Translations under genes and position numbers: made by a program | Source: Auricularia sp. M13 | Lineage: Eukaryota; Basidiomycota; Agaricomycetes; Auriculariales; Auriculariaceae | Direction: 5' to 3' | Length of the DNA: 64,000 bases | Assembly: GCA_037042915.1 (NCBI GenBank) | Contig: CM073198.1 | Location: 1,426,001-1,490,000, forward strand | Shown here: one piece after another, positions 21,217 to 31,919 of the stretch | How the letters are laid out: each line of letters opens with the position of its first letter | How positions within the stretch are numbered: position 1 is the stretch's first letter | The notes under the pieces: model-generated | Told to the model about the DNA's origin: nothing | Database searches by the model: none | Seen by the model: the letters and a program-made list of their open reading frames with translations, nothing else

Positions 21217-22240
21217 TGTCACGGTGTGCTGCATACACCACCGACCAGGAGGCGTAGCCGACCAGGAAGGGTACTCAGGAGGGGAAGGTCGAACACATAA
21301 TAGACCAGATCCAACCTAGGGTACATCTGAGGGCAATCGCCGGTACATATAGTCCGATCGGAGGCAAATCGGATCCGAACGCTCCGGACAACAAAGGAAG
21401 CCAACCAACACCAAAGAGAGGTCCGGAAGCGATGGGAAAGGCATCGGGGAAGTCACCGAGGGTAATCGGGAGCCAGTGGAAGCAATGGGGGGTAAAGGGA
21501 GTCAAGGGAGGGTCAAGAAAGAGTGAAGCGTCGCGCCGAAGGCGCAGAACGACTCCGGACGAAGGGGATAAAGGATGTCCGTGCCTATGGAGGGTATCGG
21601 GCGGGTATCCGAGACAGACCGAGGTGTCCTTGCATGTATGCACGCACCGACACCAGGGGCGAAAGGCGCCGACGCAATGGCAAGCGCAGCAGCGAGCGCA
21701 ACGCGTCAGCGAGCGAGGTACGAGCGCACCACCCAACAACCAACACTCCCACTCCATCCGGACAGCCTCCGGACCATGGACCATGCCGCACGCGGACCGA
21801 GGAGAGTGTGGCGGCCGAGGTCCGAGGTGCCGGAGCGGTCGAGCATCCAGGGGACAGAGGGTGAAGGATGTATGTCGGCACGATCGTTGCAGCTTCACCT
21901 GTACTCCCAGCGCACACCGGCCCTGCAGGGCAATACCCGAGGTGTGGTGTGCGGCATCTCCGAAGGTGTAGGCCGTAATGTGACGCCGAGGAGACGGACC
22001 GACGAACGGCTACACGCTGGTTGGAAACCAACACAGCGGTGATCGACAACAATGGCAATAGCGCGTCGCATCCAAGGACCGAGGTTGACAGGGGTCCGGT
22101 GACGCCGAGAGAAGGTAGCCGAGGTGCCAGCGGTCCGGAGAGGCATGCGGAACGGGTATATCGGTCCGACGGAGCGGGTGAAGCGGCGAAAGAGATCCAA
22201 CGGAAGCGGCGTATGGGCAAGATCGCCGCGCACCGTAACA
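21217..22240 (-). repeat. 5' LTR of the LARD-like element
   Basis: Direct repeat of 17876-18899 with no difference noticed over the full length. The LTR-LTR identity is the main evidence for recent insertion. Confidence 0.93.
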
Positions 22241-22245
22241 ATGTA

Positions 22246-23345
22246 GGTCAAGCGCTTTGCCTGAATGCGCTCCAAGACTTTTCCCAAGCAGACAAGCAAG
22301 GTAATCAGCCTGTAAGACCTTGGATTAGACCAATCAGTCTTGCCAGCTTTCTTGAGCACATATGCAATGGCTCGTCTCCAGCGGCGAGGGTGATAGCCCC
22401 AAAGAGCACAGCGCGCGCAATGAGAAGATAGATCTCCTCCTGTGCCACATCCCAAGCCCAGCGCAACCCAGTGTAGGGAACTCCCTCATCACCAGGCGCT
22501 TTCTGGGGGTTAGGTCCAAAGATGCCTTCTCTCACCTCCTCCAGAGTGACCTCCCTGTAGGGAATGTCTTCTGGGTGTGGTGTGGTCAGGTCTGGCTCGT
22601 CCAGGCCCTCTATGTGAGGAGGGCGCTGGTACAAGGTCTCGCGCAGTGCATCACACTTCTCAGCATGAGTGCGCGCAAAGGTACCATTTGGGCGACGAAT
22701 TTCAGGAGAACGGTACCCCCGACGTCCCTGGGACCACTTGCGCATGTCCCAGATGTCATCCACAGTGGCATCCTCCACTACCTTGTTCCAGTAGTCACGC
22801 TTGGTGCGCTTTACCTGGCGACGATGGTAGTTGCGCTCCCTGGCTGCAGTTGCAGTCAGGACTGCATTGGAGCGGCCCATACGCCTTGCAAAGTCCTGTG
22901 CAGCTCTCTCTGCCTCTCGCATCTTCTGCAAGCTCTGGGTGAGTGCAGGAGTCCACCAGGGCTGTGAGTGCTTAGAGGGTCTCCTCTTGGGCACCTTGGC
23001 CTGAGTGGCACCATTGAGAGTGTCATGGAGTGCTGCTGCAGTGCGCTCTAGGAGCCTAGTGTTGCGAGTGTGCTTGGGAGCACTTTGCAGCTCTGCAAAC
23101 ACTGCTGCATGGCCATCCAGGCGAGAGCGAAACTCTGCCTTGAACTCGGCCTCGTCTGCATGCTTGAAGTTGTAGCTGGCTCCAGAACCAAGGTCCACAT
23201 CCTCAGCACCCAGGTCAAAGACCCAAGAGACAGTGTGATGGTCAGAGAAGTCATGGACGTCGTCTGACACCGCAAAGTCTTGCAGCAGACCAAGTGCAGC
23301 CATTTGGTCATTCTGCCACACCAAGTCCAGAACAGAGGACTGAGA
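22246..23345 (-). pseudogene. LINE ORF2, end of endonuclease and linker to reverse transcriptase
   Basis: The frame 23324-22305 starts within the APE-type endonuclease (the SDHHTVSW motif is present) and continues through a long linker (FKHADEAEFKAEFRSRLDG, RNYHRRQVKRTKRDYW, NPQKAPGDEGVPY) into the start of reverse transcriptase (KTDWSNPRSYRLITL in a second frame, about 22330-22250). A frame change near 22370 separates the two. It is the same protein as 60025-60811 on the plus strand, with few differences. Confidence 0.88.
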
Positions 23346-23790
23346 GTTATGGAAAGACGGACTGGACAGCTTCGGATCCGAGATAGACAGCTTCGGTGAT
23401 CAAGCTTCCGAGTCCTGGATCCCGAGTGATCCCAAGTGCCATCCGGCGCACGGTGCCTGCATGACGTCCTGTCGTCATCGTCGCCGTCGTCGTCGCCGTC
23501 GACAACGATGGCAGAGCGCCACCCGGGCAGTCGTTGAAGGTATAGCAATATATATATATCGTTCGGATCGGAACGATGAGCTCTTTTAACATGGTGCGAC
23601 TATGGAGTCGAAAAGCTTTGTCGTTATTAACCCAACTACCTTGACTTTCGTCCACCGCGTGCGCCCTGCCGCCCTGCATCCGCGCTCTCGACACGTGCAC
23701 CCTCGGTCATGCCGTGCTCGCCCCGGATATCCGCCCTCTCTATGACTCTATGAGCCCGTTTTTGTCCCTTCAACGGTCTACTCTACCCCG
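23346..23790. other. No gene seen; CGTCGT-rich stretch
   Basis: Between the LINE 5' truncation point and the first spliced exons. A CGTCGTCATCGTCGCCGTCG-type microsatellite lies at about 23470-23510. TATATATATATCG at about 23550 could be promoter sequence for the genes to the right. No open frame resembles a known protein. Confidence 0.4.
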
Positions 23791-23796
23791 CGGTCG

Positions 23797-24457
23797 TCGG
23801 CCGTGACGGTCAGGAATCCGCCACTCTCCAGGCATATTGCCAGCAGCCAGCACTCAGTACCGCGCGCGACGTTCTCGACATTGTGCTCCATTATGTGCTT
23901 GCTTCCCCGAGTAACGACCACAAGATTGCAACTACAGGCTACGAGCCCGAGCTGGAGTGCGCTCAGCCGGTGGTGTCCGGCACCGCGCCTGCCCTCGCAC
24001 TCGCCCATCTCGTCCTTTCGGCTCTAAATTTGCACCATTGTATGCGGCTCGCTCTTAGCTATCCGTGAGTACAATTACTGCCAAATTCTGACTCGGTTCG
24101 CTTCGTGCATAGTTGCTGACCGACTCTACAGACTTTGCTCAGACCTCGACCACCAAGCGCAAGATGTCGCTAGGGGTCTCGCGGCTGACTCTGCTTGTCA
24201 ACCGCTATTGATTAGTATGTCTTTCACCTCGGTCCGATCTTGCGTTGTTCACTTACGGATTATTTTGCTCGGACTGATTAGGACAAAGCTTGCGCTGGCT
24301 CTCCGAAGCTGCGTCAGCGTTAAAATTTTGCTCAGGCATAAGCATCGGCTACATATTGTACACCTCGTTAGTGTTCAACCGCGCGCGCAAAAATCTAACG
24401 ACGTCTGCAGCTTCTTTTTCTCGTTCAACAAACTTTGCAATCTCGCCCACCACGTAA
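23797..24457 (+). CDS. Unidentified spliced coding region, at least three exons
   Basis: I do not recognise the family. One frame stays open across two good introns: an exon ending at 24064, an intron 24065-24131 (GTGAGT...CTACAG), an exon 24132-24214, an intron 24215-24281 (GTATGT...GATTAG) and an exon 24282-24457. Encoded segments include YCQQPALSTARDVLDIVLHY, LCSDLDHQAQDVARGLAAD and LRWLSEAASALKFCSGISI. Frame preservation through two introns is the main evidence that it is, or recently was, coding. The start is not settled, since no in-frame ATG lies close upstream and a further 5' exon is likely. A diverged relative of its first exon lies at 29962-30245. It may belong to one gene with the exons at 25400-29194. 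Confidence 0.45.
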
Positions 24458-25400
24458 CGTGGCGCGAGGCCACAACTACTGGATGTGTATGACATCTATA
24501 TTGAGGTTCTGCCATCATAGAAACACGGGACAAAGACGCTGATTGGGTACGTCTGCTTTCGATCCCGTTCGGACAAAAGAACTCACGATCGGTACAGGGA
24601 CGCCTCCGCGCTGCTCAAAACCGGTAAGAGAGCGATGCCTTTCTGTTAAAGACACTACACGGGTCGTTGTACAGCGCGCCAAGGACGCGTTGTGCGGGTG
24701 GCAGCTCGGGTCGCACCCCAACAGCAAAAGCCTCTCGTTTCGCGCAAACAGCGCAAAACCGCGAATCCAACTGAACTGTGAGTACTTCCATAGATTGATC
24801 TATTACCTCCTGCCATTTTAGCACGCCCCGAGTCAGCGCCGAGGTCGGGGACTCGATGTGTGGCACCGGGGACGGCAACGAGCGTGCCTCTCGTTTGGCT
24901 CATTATCCCGTTATTTCAAGCTTATATTCACGCTCAGGGACCTTATTTCAACTACCTGCAAGTTCTCCCATGCGTGTGTATACGATTTGCGGAAGATCGA
25001 GGACGGGCCTGCGCGAGACGGCTGAGCGGGCGCAGACATCCCGTTGCCACCATCGTCCGTGTACCACCCGCCGCTCGGCCACCGCGCGATGAACCTGCTC
25101 GGCGCCGCATAAACTTGCAGCGGAGCTCGCGGATAGCGATGCGTGTCAGTGCAGAATGCGGGGGACATACAAGCCGCGGTGGGCAAGCACAATGTGAGTT
25201 CATTTTTGTTTCCCTTTCTCGCTGCCGGCGCTAACAGAAAAAGCTCACAGCTCTTTGCGCAGGCTTCTGCTCGTCGCCTCTCGCGTCGTCTACAAGAAAC
25301 AACAACCGTATGAGTCAGCACACCGTGCGTTTATGCGTGGAGACCGGCGCTTAGTGAGTCATCGTCCGTTTTGTGTCTCCCGCGATTCCGCATGCTGCGA
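24458..25400 (+). other. Possible further exons plus one copy of a GAAGATCGAGGACGG repeat
   Basis: A candidate intron lies at about 24779-24820 (GTGAGTACTT...TTTTAG), between a basic stretch (QQQKPLVSRKQRKTANPTE) and an exon encoding LVWLIIPLFQAYIHAQGPYF. The segment at about 24985-25045 matches two places near 30.5 and 30.8 kb. The gene model here is too uncertain to draw. Confidence 0.3.
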
Positions 25401-26086
25401 GCGATAAATCGAGCATCGCGCGCCCTCATGGTGCGTCGATGTGGGCGGACAACTGGGAATTGTATTTCCACGTTGATTCGCCTGCTGCGCTCGAGGCAGT
25501 GGGCGCTCATCGCAATCTTCTTCTGCTGACGCCGACCCTCTCGCAGATGCATTATGCGCTTAAGATCGCGCAGCGTTACTCCCGTCTGGCTCGAAATCAT
25601 GCCAGCTACCCCCGTACCACGCGCACTGCGCTCGGCACTGGCGCTTGGTGAGTGGCGCGGCATTTTGGTTTTCACGGCTAACAACCCGGCCGCGCGAGCG
25701 CTGCGTCACTCGGCGTGAGCTCCCGATCTAACCAGGAGATTCTTACGCGTCCTTGAGCTAAGAACGGTAATTATTTCGATGGTGCGTTCCTCGTCGCCAC
25801 GCGCAGCAGCGACAACGTCTGCTGATCATCGTGCTCAGGTTGCGCTGCACGCCGCATCAAGCGGGCTCACGGCAGTGCTCTACAAGGCTCAGACTGCTCG
25901 CCCGAAAAGCGACATGTCCGGGCCTTTCACCGTTCGCGAGATCTCGCGATATATGCTCGCCGCGGCCGCCGACGGCGAGGGGGGGAATCTGAAGGCAGCG
26001 GCTCGAAATTTCGGCCTTGACATCGCCAATGGTGACCCACTAATGGCGCCAAAGCACAAGTCCCGATGTTGCGCGGTTCGACGCGG
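25400..26086 (+). CDS. Unidentified exons, in frame across two introns
   Basis: An exon ending at 25647 encodes SMWADNWELYFHVDSPAALE and a helical LTPTLSQMHYALKIAQRYSR segment. A GTGAGT...ACCAG intron (25648-25735) leads to a short exon (25736-25766), a second intron (25767-25838, ending CTCAG) and an exon 25839-26086 that encodes MSGPFTVREISRYMLAAAAD and LKAAARNFGLDIANGDPL. The exons join in phase. No domain is recognised. It probably continues into 26.5-29.2 kb. Confidence 0.42.
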
Positions 26087-26499
26087 GTGAGTCGATTTTT
26101 GTCGATTTTGACCGCAACCGCTCCGTAGTGCTGACTGTTGTTCGCAGCGCCAAACCACGCCACACGGGCGCTTATGCGTCTCAAGGACCCCGAAAATGTG
26201 CCCCAGCACGTCTCGCACGACCGCGACCGCTCACACAAATTTTGTGTTCAACGCATTCCCCATCGCCCACTCCGTTTCCGCCACCCGCTCCTCAAACTGC
26301 CCCATTTCGCTGTCCGTGTTGTCTAGTACAACAATGGGCACATACCCATTAGTTAGAGCAATAAAGATGTTTTTCCCGTCACTTCGTCCAAGCTGTTTGC
26401 CGTCGTCAGCAAGCCTATTGACCCCTCGACGTCAAGGTCTCTGCACACGTCTTACTTCAACACAGACCTCAAAACCGATCTTTAATGCAAGTCCTTCTA

Positions 26500-29194
26500 G
26501 TTCGGCTGGGGGTGCACTGGGGATGGGATCAGATCGGAGTACACGCTATTTGAAGTCCGACTGCACGCGTATCCTCCGCTCCCCTACCAACTCATCGAGC
26601 ATCTCCGGCTGCTGCTGCCCATCAGCAACACTACTCTGCAGGTTGCTCAGCACAATGCCTGCCGCTACTGTGCGCATGTTTTCGATCAATTATTTACTGT
26701 GCTGATCATGTTCTTCACCCCCTCGTGCCTGTCGTGTCTACCCATGGATTATTCCGTGCTGCTCCAACGCAATTTTCGCGCCTTATCGTCCCAGTTATCT
26801 GCAGCTCATTTTACCTGGGCGGTTATTGTCATGCTCTGGTGCTTTCCCCTTGGTGCCGCTGCAATGCCCGAGATTCGGGAGCTTGTTGCGTCGTACCTGC
26901 ATCTGGTCTATTTGCTCCGGAATCTCATGTTCTTCACCGTCTATGATCCCACCAACCTCTTCTCTCAGGAGAGTTCCACCAAAGGCTGGCCGCTCGAAGC
27001 AATTTGGGCAGATCCGGTCATCAAAGAGTCGAACAAGGCGAACGCCAGCGCGCGGGAGAAGGCCAGGCTGCCAATCACCATCGATGCTAATGACAAGCGA
27101 GAGCGCGGTGGTTCGAAGAAGCGAAAATCCAAGAGCAAGACCTCACGAAGCAAGAGGTCCAAGGACGTCAAGGCGCCCGTGCGAGGGCCATTGTGGCCGC
27201 CTGGTTTCGCGAACCTCGATACTCTGCGTCTTGTCAATGTCTACTACACTGCCTGCTCTCTCATATTGGACTTCGGTGTTTGCTTTCTCGACGTACGCTC
27301 TGCCGCCTTTGAGCTGGGATCGTTCACTGAAGGTGTTTTAGATGCATTACCTCACGCACACTTCGTTGCAGCTCTTCAGCATCGAGGAGTGGCGCAAGTC
27401 CGTGCAGGACGTGAAAGCTGAAGTACCTTTCTATCTTTAGTATCTTGTGAGTGGACTGACTCTTCTTAAGGTAACTCATCGATCCTACAAGATCGTCATC
27501 GCGCTGCAATTTCCCCAATATGTTCTCGCCTTTCTAACTAAGGACCTTGTCGCCTTTGTGAGTCCAATTGCACTTTACCTCATTTTGTTCTGATGCAGGA
27601 TGTCAGCCTAGATGGGTTCTTGAACGTCCCACGCCCCCACCAGAGGTTTGCCCGGGTCACGATCCCTCCGCGCCCGAAAGCAACCTTGACTTTCTTCTTT
27701 TCTTTGCCAACTGGTTGGATGGCACGTGGGAAAAATTATCGGGCGATGGTCGCTTTGCGATTGCTTTGGTCCGCGAGCTGGTCGAAACTTTCCACGGCAT
27801 CGGGTTGTACAGTGCGTCCGAGATCTTTATCATGGCCGGTATAGTATTTTCTGCGAGCGTCCCGCCCATTTTCTGATGCCGAATTGAGGTCTCTGGCCAG
27901 GGCTTCGGGTCTACGAACTGTTCATGTGCCCGTCTCGCGTAGGGCGACTTCTGGAGGCGATATTCGCTTTTGTGCACATTGCAAAGAAGGAGTTCCTGCG
28001 TCAGGTCATCATTCCGGCGCTTCATGCAGGGACGGTCATCGCTCCGACACGCGAGCAGCGTAAGAACTTTGCCAGCCATTACCTGCTCGCGTGGGCGAAG
28101 GAATGCATGACCACCCACTCCCGCTTCGGTGATCGAGTTCGAGAATTCGAGGTATGTGCTCAACTTCCCATTCACACACGCAGCTGAGCAATCCTAGACC
28201 GCACTTCGTGACTCGAATATATCGCGCTATGATCCATTTGAGCCAACCTACATTGCCGTCGCTTTCTTGAAGCCAGTTCATTTGGCTCACCTAATCTTTG
28301 GCCTGGACGACGAGCAGCTTTGCGCTGCCGGCATCAAGCCTTCATCCACGCGCGATGATCCCGTTACTGCCCTTTTCCGGCGACGAGGCGTGTATGACTG
28401 TCTCTCTCAGGTGGCATACTAACGCTCTATCCTAAGGACTTGCAAATGCGCCTACGAACCTCCCGAGTTACCAGCCGCTCATAATCCCTCACTCGGAGTT
28501 CCATGCTCGCCAAAACCGAGCGTTTCTCAAGACGCACTTGTACCGCTGCGGCAATGGACCGGTCTGGTCGATCAATAGTCCTCCTTCAGACCTCAGGCAA
28601 GTCACACCTTGTTGCCTGTTCACTACGCTTATCACACACTCTCATTGGCAGTGAAGAGGATGAAAGGACACGCTCTTCAAGTCTCTTCAAGCACATAGTG
28701 GACAAAACCAACGACGTTGCCATAGGTCCCCTCGAGTACAAAGGCATGGCACAAGTTTTCAGCAACGGCCGTCAAACCTAGTGTGTCCCTCCAGTCTGGA
28801 ATACAGCTTCCTTCAATTTTTTCTCACGCAATACAGTGTTGCCGTTAGCAATGCGGACATCAAAGCACTTCGCGGGAAGGGACGGCCACATTTCATCACG
28901 AAACTACGCTCGCAGATTCGCCACAGCATGCGCCTACCCTGCGATCAACCTGGCCAACGCAAGCGTGCACCAACGGAGGCTGAGCACAGCCGCATTGAGT
29001 CTGCCTTGACAGAGCGCCTCGCAGAACTTGATGCTTTAGCTGCCGCTGCATCGTCTGGTAGTGAGGATGACTCTGACTCTGATACTGACCCCGAGCCGCG
29101 GCCTATTAAACGGCGCCGATGTGCCGATGCCCAGATTGTAGAACAGACCAATTTGCACACGAGGGTCTTGAGGGATACCGCAAATACTTTGTAA
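26500..29194 (+). CDS. Unidentified multi-exon gene, probably the 3' part of the same locus
   Basis: Long coding-like stretches on the plus strand are separated by intron-like gaps. 26520-27420 encodes EYTLFEVRLHAYPPLPYQLI, a helical region SYLHLVYLLRNLMFFTVYD and a basic stretch (KKRKSKSKTSRSKRSK) that could be a nuclear localisation signal. 27630-27840 encodes LDFLLFFANWLDGTWEKLSG and LVRELVETFHGIGLYS. 27924-28151 encodes RLLEAIFAFVHIAKKEFLRQ. An intron at 28152-28197 (GTATGT...CCTAG) leads to 28198-28410 (FEPTYIAVAFLKPVHLAHL). 28781-29194 ends with an acidic, then basic tail (SGSEDDSDSDTDPEPRPIKRRR). I recognise no family. Stops near 26480 and unclear joins mean it may be partly decayed. 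Confidence 0.42.
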
Positions 29195-29960
29195 ACATAT
29201 CCAATGTCTATCTCAATATAACACCAGACCATTGCTTTGAATTGCACTCTCTACCCTTCTACATTGATAATACTGACTCCGTTTATTGTTCTGCGCTTCT
29301 TCAGCCTTGCTGCAATTCTCACACGATGCCCAATCAAGTCTAATTGGTGTCGGCGAGCTGAATCAGTCCGGGAGATTCCGGTGTCACCTCCATCTGAGCG
29401 GCGGGCTCTGGCCTGGGGCACAGCCTACTAATCTTCCATATTCTTAATATATGGCCGTATACATGTTAGGAACATACTCCCGAAGGAAGGAGGGTCACAT
29501 AACTCACTGTCCCATTCTGCCTATATGTGGTTCATGTTCGCTGACCGGCGCAGTTTCAGGCACACCTCTCAAGCCAAAGGTTCCCTCAGAGTGCATCCCA
29601 GGTCATATTCAACCAAGGAAATAACAAAAAATGTTGCATTATATTCATACTATTCCACTGATTGAGACTCTGAGTCCCGCTTTGGGCACATGAACATTCG
29701 GCACTCACGGGCGGGGCACAGCCTACTAGTGTCCCATATTCTGCATATATCATGGTAAGTGCATCAAATGCATATTCCAGAAATCTGGCGAGTTACATGA
29801 GCCGTACAATTATTTCAGCTTTATGTATCCTGAAGTGCGCAATTCCGGCTGGCCCCGGTTCTTGCAATTGAACCGTGGACACTGGCATCCTAAGGACGGG
29901 ATTCCACACTTGCGTCTTGCGCAAGGACCGCAGCACACCGCCACTTGGTTTATCAACAAT
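29195..29960. other. Non-coding, with degenerate tandem units
   Basis: Two or three diverged units begin GGGCACAGCCTACTA and continue with TCCCATATTCTG-type sequence (about 29415, 29510 and 29713). No gene is seen. Confidence 0.45.
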
Positions 29961-29961
29961 G

Positions 29962-30245
29962 GCGGCCACGTCGAGCTCCTTCCGCTCCAGCGATCCGCTA
30001 CTCTCCAGATATATTGCCGCTGCCACCACCACTCGTCAGCTTGCGCTTGCTACCCACCCCAACATGCGCACCACCATGCTCGCTGTCGACCGCAACGAGC
30101 AGCTCAAATCACATTGCAACGAGCTCGAGCCTGGCCCAGCGAGTCGGGTTCGACGACCGTCAGCACATTCACTCTCGCACCCGCCCTTCTCGTCCGCCTT
30201 CCTCTATTCTTGCACCATTGTTTTTGGCCCGTTCCCAGCTACACG
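29962..30245 (+). pseudogene. Diverged relative of the exon at 23797-24064
   Basis: It has nucleotide similarity to the first exon of the 23.8 kb locus (for example ATCCGC(C/T)ACTCTCCAG followed by ATATTGCC, and CTTGCACCATTG near the end) and the same GTGAGT donor position. Starting at ATG 29962 the frame reads MAATSSSFRSSDPLLSRYIA, but the frame relation to the first copy is not conserved, which suggests a non-functional duplicate. The similarity continues a little past the donor. Confidence 0.4.
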
Positions 30246-31840
30246 TGAGTGCCATTGTTTCTCAAATATGACATGTTTTGCGGCGCGCACAGTTATTGAC
30301 CGTCTTTGCTCACAACTTGTACAATGGACGCGGACCATCTGACGCTACCTACAGCTCGTTTTCCTCGTTTGGCATACTTTGCTCACTATCCCAATGACCA
30401 GGTCCAAACGCACAAAGCCACGCCGCGGGGAGGTGTATGGCACCTATGCCAGATCTGCGGAGGGTCGAGGATGTGCCTGCGCGAGATGGCCGACCTCGCG
30501 CAGACGTCCCTGAGCCAATCTGCAGCTCGCCGCATCCACATTTGATGCGAAGAGTGGTCACGATGCACCACCCTGCGCGCGCGGAATCTGTACCGTGTCG
30601 GTGTGTGGGGCACCGACTTGGTTTGTGCAGCAGGGACACCAACAAGCACCGCTCTGGGTGCGCTCGTCATTTCGTCATTTCGTGCTGATACTCACGCTCG
30701 CGGATGCCAGGCCAAACCCCCACAAACGCGCTGAGGCATTAGGTTGCGAGTTGGAGAAGATCGAGGACGGCTCTGCGTGAGACGGCTGACCTCGCACAGA
30801 CGTCTCGATGCAAGCCGCAGCGCGTGTCCTGTGAATACGCGCATAGCGTCTCACTCAGGGACTCCAGGCCCAACACCCGCCAGCGCGGAACGCGGGCAGC
30901 GCGCAGAGCACGAGGTACGTCCCCGGCTGGTTCGCACGACGGCCGACCTTGGCTGACGCGCGCTCGCAGGCATTCAGCGCGCGTCCTGCTGCACGCGTTG
31001 CACACAGCAAGTGTTGTGCGACCGAATCATGACGCGAGCCGCGCGCGCGGCGCCGCGGTTCGGTCAGAATGCCCTTTGGGCGACTGAACACGCTCGGATG
31101 CGCCCCTGTCGCAAGGGCCTCGGGTGCGCAATATTGCGGCCACGGGACGTGTGCATGGGCATGTCGAGCAGCGTGCGGGTGTTGGGGAATGCGGGGGACC
31201 GTGTGGGGGAAGTGTACGTACTAATTCCTTCATACATTGTCAATATACGTCGATCGTTGCACCTCCTCCTAGTCGCGCGTGTGTCTGTGACGCCATGTGT
31301 GTCTGTAGAATGCAGTGTTTGGTCGGCCGTAATCAAAGTGTGCAATATGAAAGAAATGGAAAACGTACATTTGAGCAGACTGTATCGATCGAAGTCGCGC
31401 ATATGGTCTTGCACAATGTCTGATGCGGGCCGGACATCAAACGCGGCCTGGACAATCTGTGTAGCATTAAGATCGAGCGTCGGTGCATGGAATATATGCA
31501 GAAATGCAGTACTTACCGCATAGGCTGTCGGGGACGGTGAGAAGATAGGTTACTCATCGGATGAGCCAGCGTTTTGGATGTATCCTAATTGCATTCCAAG
31601 AGATGATGATCTATCAGTGGGATTAACGGGAGAGATTCAATTTAAAAGCTCACCGTCGATGTCGAGGGGACAGCGTTGACGGCGGACGCCGAGAATGGTC
31701 GGTGGAGAGGTGCGCGGAGCCTGCGTTGCAGTTGTTCTGCGCATGCCGACGAGCAATGGTTCGGTGAGCGCAGCGAGAAGGCAGCAGCATGTGCATGATG
31801 GTACAACACGCAGCTGTGGGGAAGGCGCCGAGGTCGCCAG
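30246..31840. other. No confident gene; local repeats
   Basis: It contains two more copies of the repeat around GATCGAGGA(C/T)G (about 30455-30515 and 30755-30815) together with repeated flanking phrases (CACTCAGGGACTCC-like, CCAACACCCGCCA-like). Frames are short. 31100-31640 shows nothing recognisable. Confidence 0.4.
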
Positions 31841-31847
31841 GAGTACC

Positions 31848-31872
31848 TGGGTGGCATGTTTAGCCACCCAGT
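31848..31872 (-). other. Hairpin just downstream of the integrase-core gene
   Basis: A perfect 9 bp stem (CTGGGTGGC / GCCACCCAG) with a 7-base loop lies about 50 bp past the stop codon at 31920 on the gene's strand, so probably in the 3' UTR. Function unknown. Confidence 0.4.
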
Positions 31873-31919
31873 GCTCCTTGCCTTGCGATGATGATTCCTC
31901 GCCGTATCTATTGCAGTAT

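Larger units (their letters stand above)
17876..22240 (-). mobile_element. Young non-autonomous LTR retrotransposon (LARD-like, 4,365 bp)
   Basis: Two 1,024 bp LTRs that read as identical (17876-18899 and 21217-22240) bound a 2,317 bp interior, and ATGTA is duplicated at 17871-17875 and 22241-22245. LTR ends are TGTCACGG ... CCGTAACA. On the minus strand GGAAGGGGGGTTA immediately precedes the 3' LTR, a good polypurine tract, so the element runs on the minus strand. No gag, reverse transcriptase or integrase is visible. It looks structurally whole, very recent, and dependent on another element's proteins. Confidence 0.93.
15243..23345 (-). mobile_element. Tad1-like LINE, 5'-truncated and split by an LTR element
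   Basis: Sense is the minus strand. The 3' end lies near 15243 with a short tandem tail (TATGCCCC units at about 15243-15270), followed upstream by ORF2 RNase H and reverse transcriptase (15569-17870) and, beyond the 17876-22240 insertion, by the linker and endonuclease end (22246-23345). The left border of the insertion shows a 5 bp duplication, ATGTA. The 5' limit at 23345 falls inside the endonuclease domain, as in ordinary LINE 5' truncation. Related pieces lie at 57056-60811. Confidence 0.9.

Noticed and set aside
20069-21241. 390-codon frame in the LARD-like interior as a possible gag
   Set aside because: It crosses the LTR border, has low-complexity Pro/Ser/Arg composition and no zinc knuckle or capsid-like block.
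29415-29775. Spaced repeats as a CRISPR-like array
   Set aside because: Only two or three diverged units with irregular spacing in a eukaryotic context.
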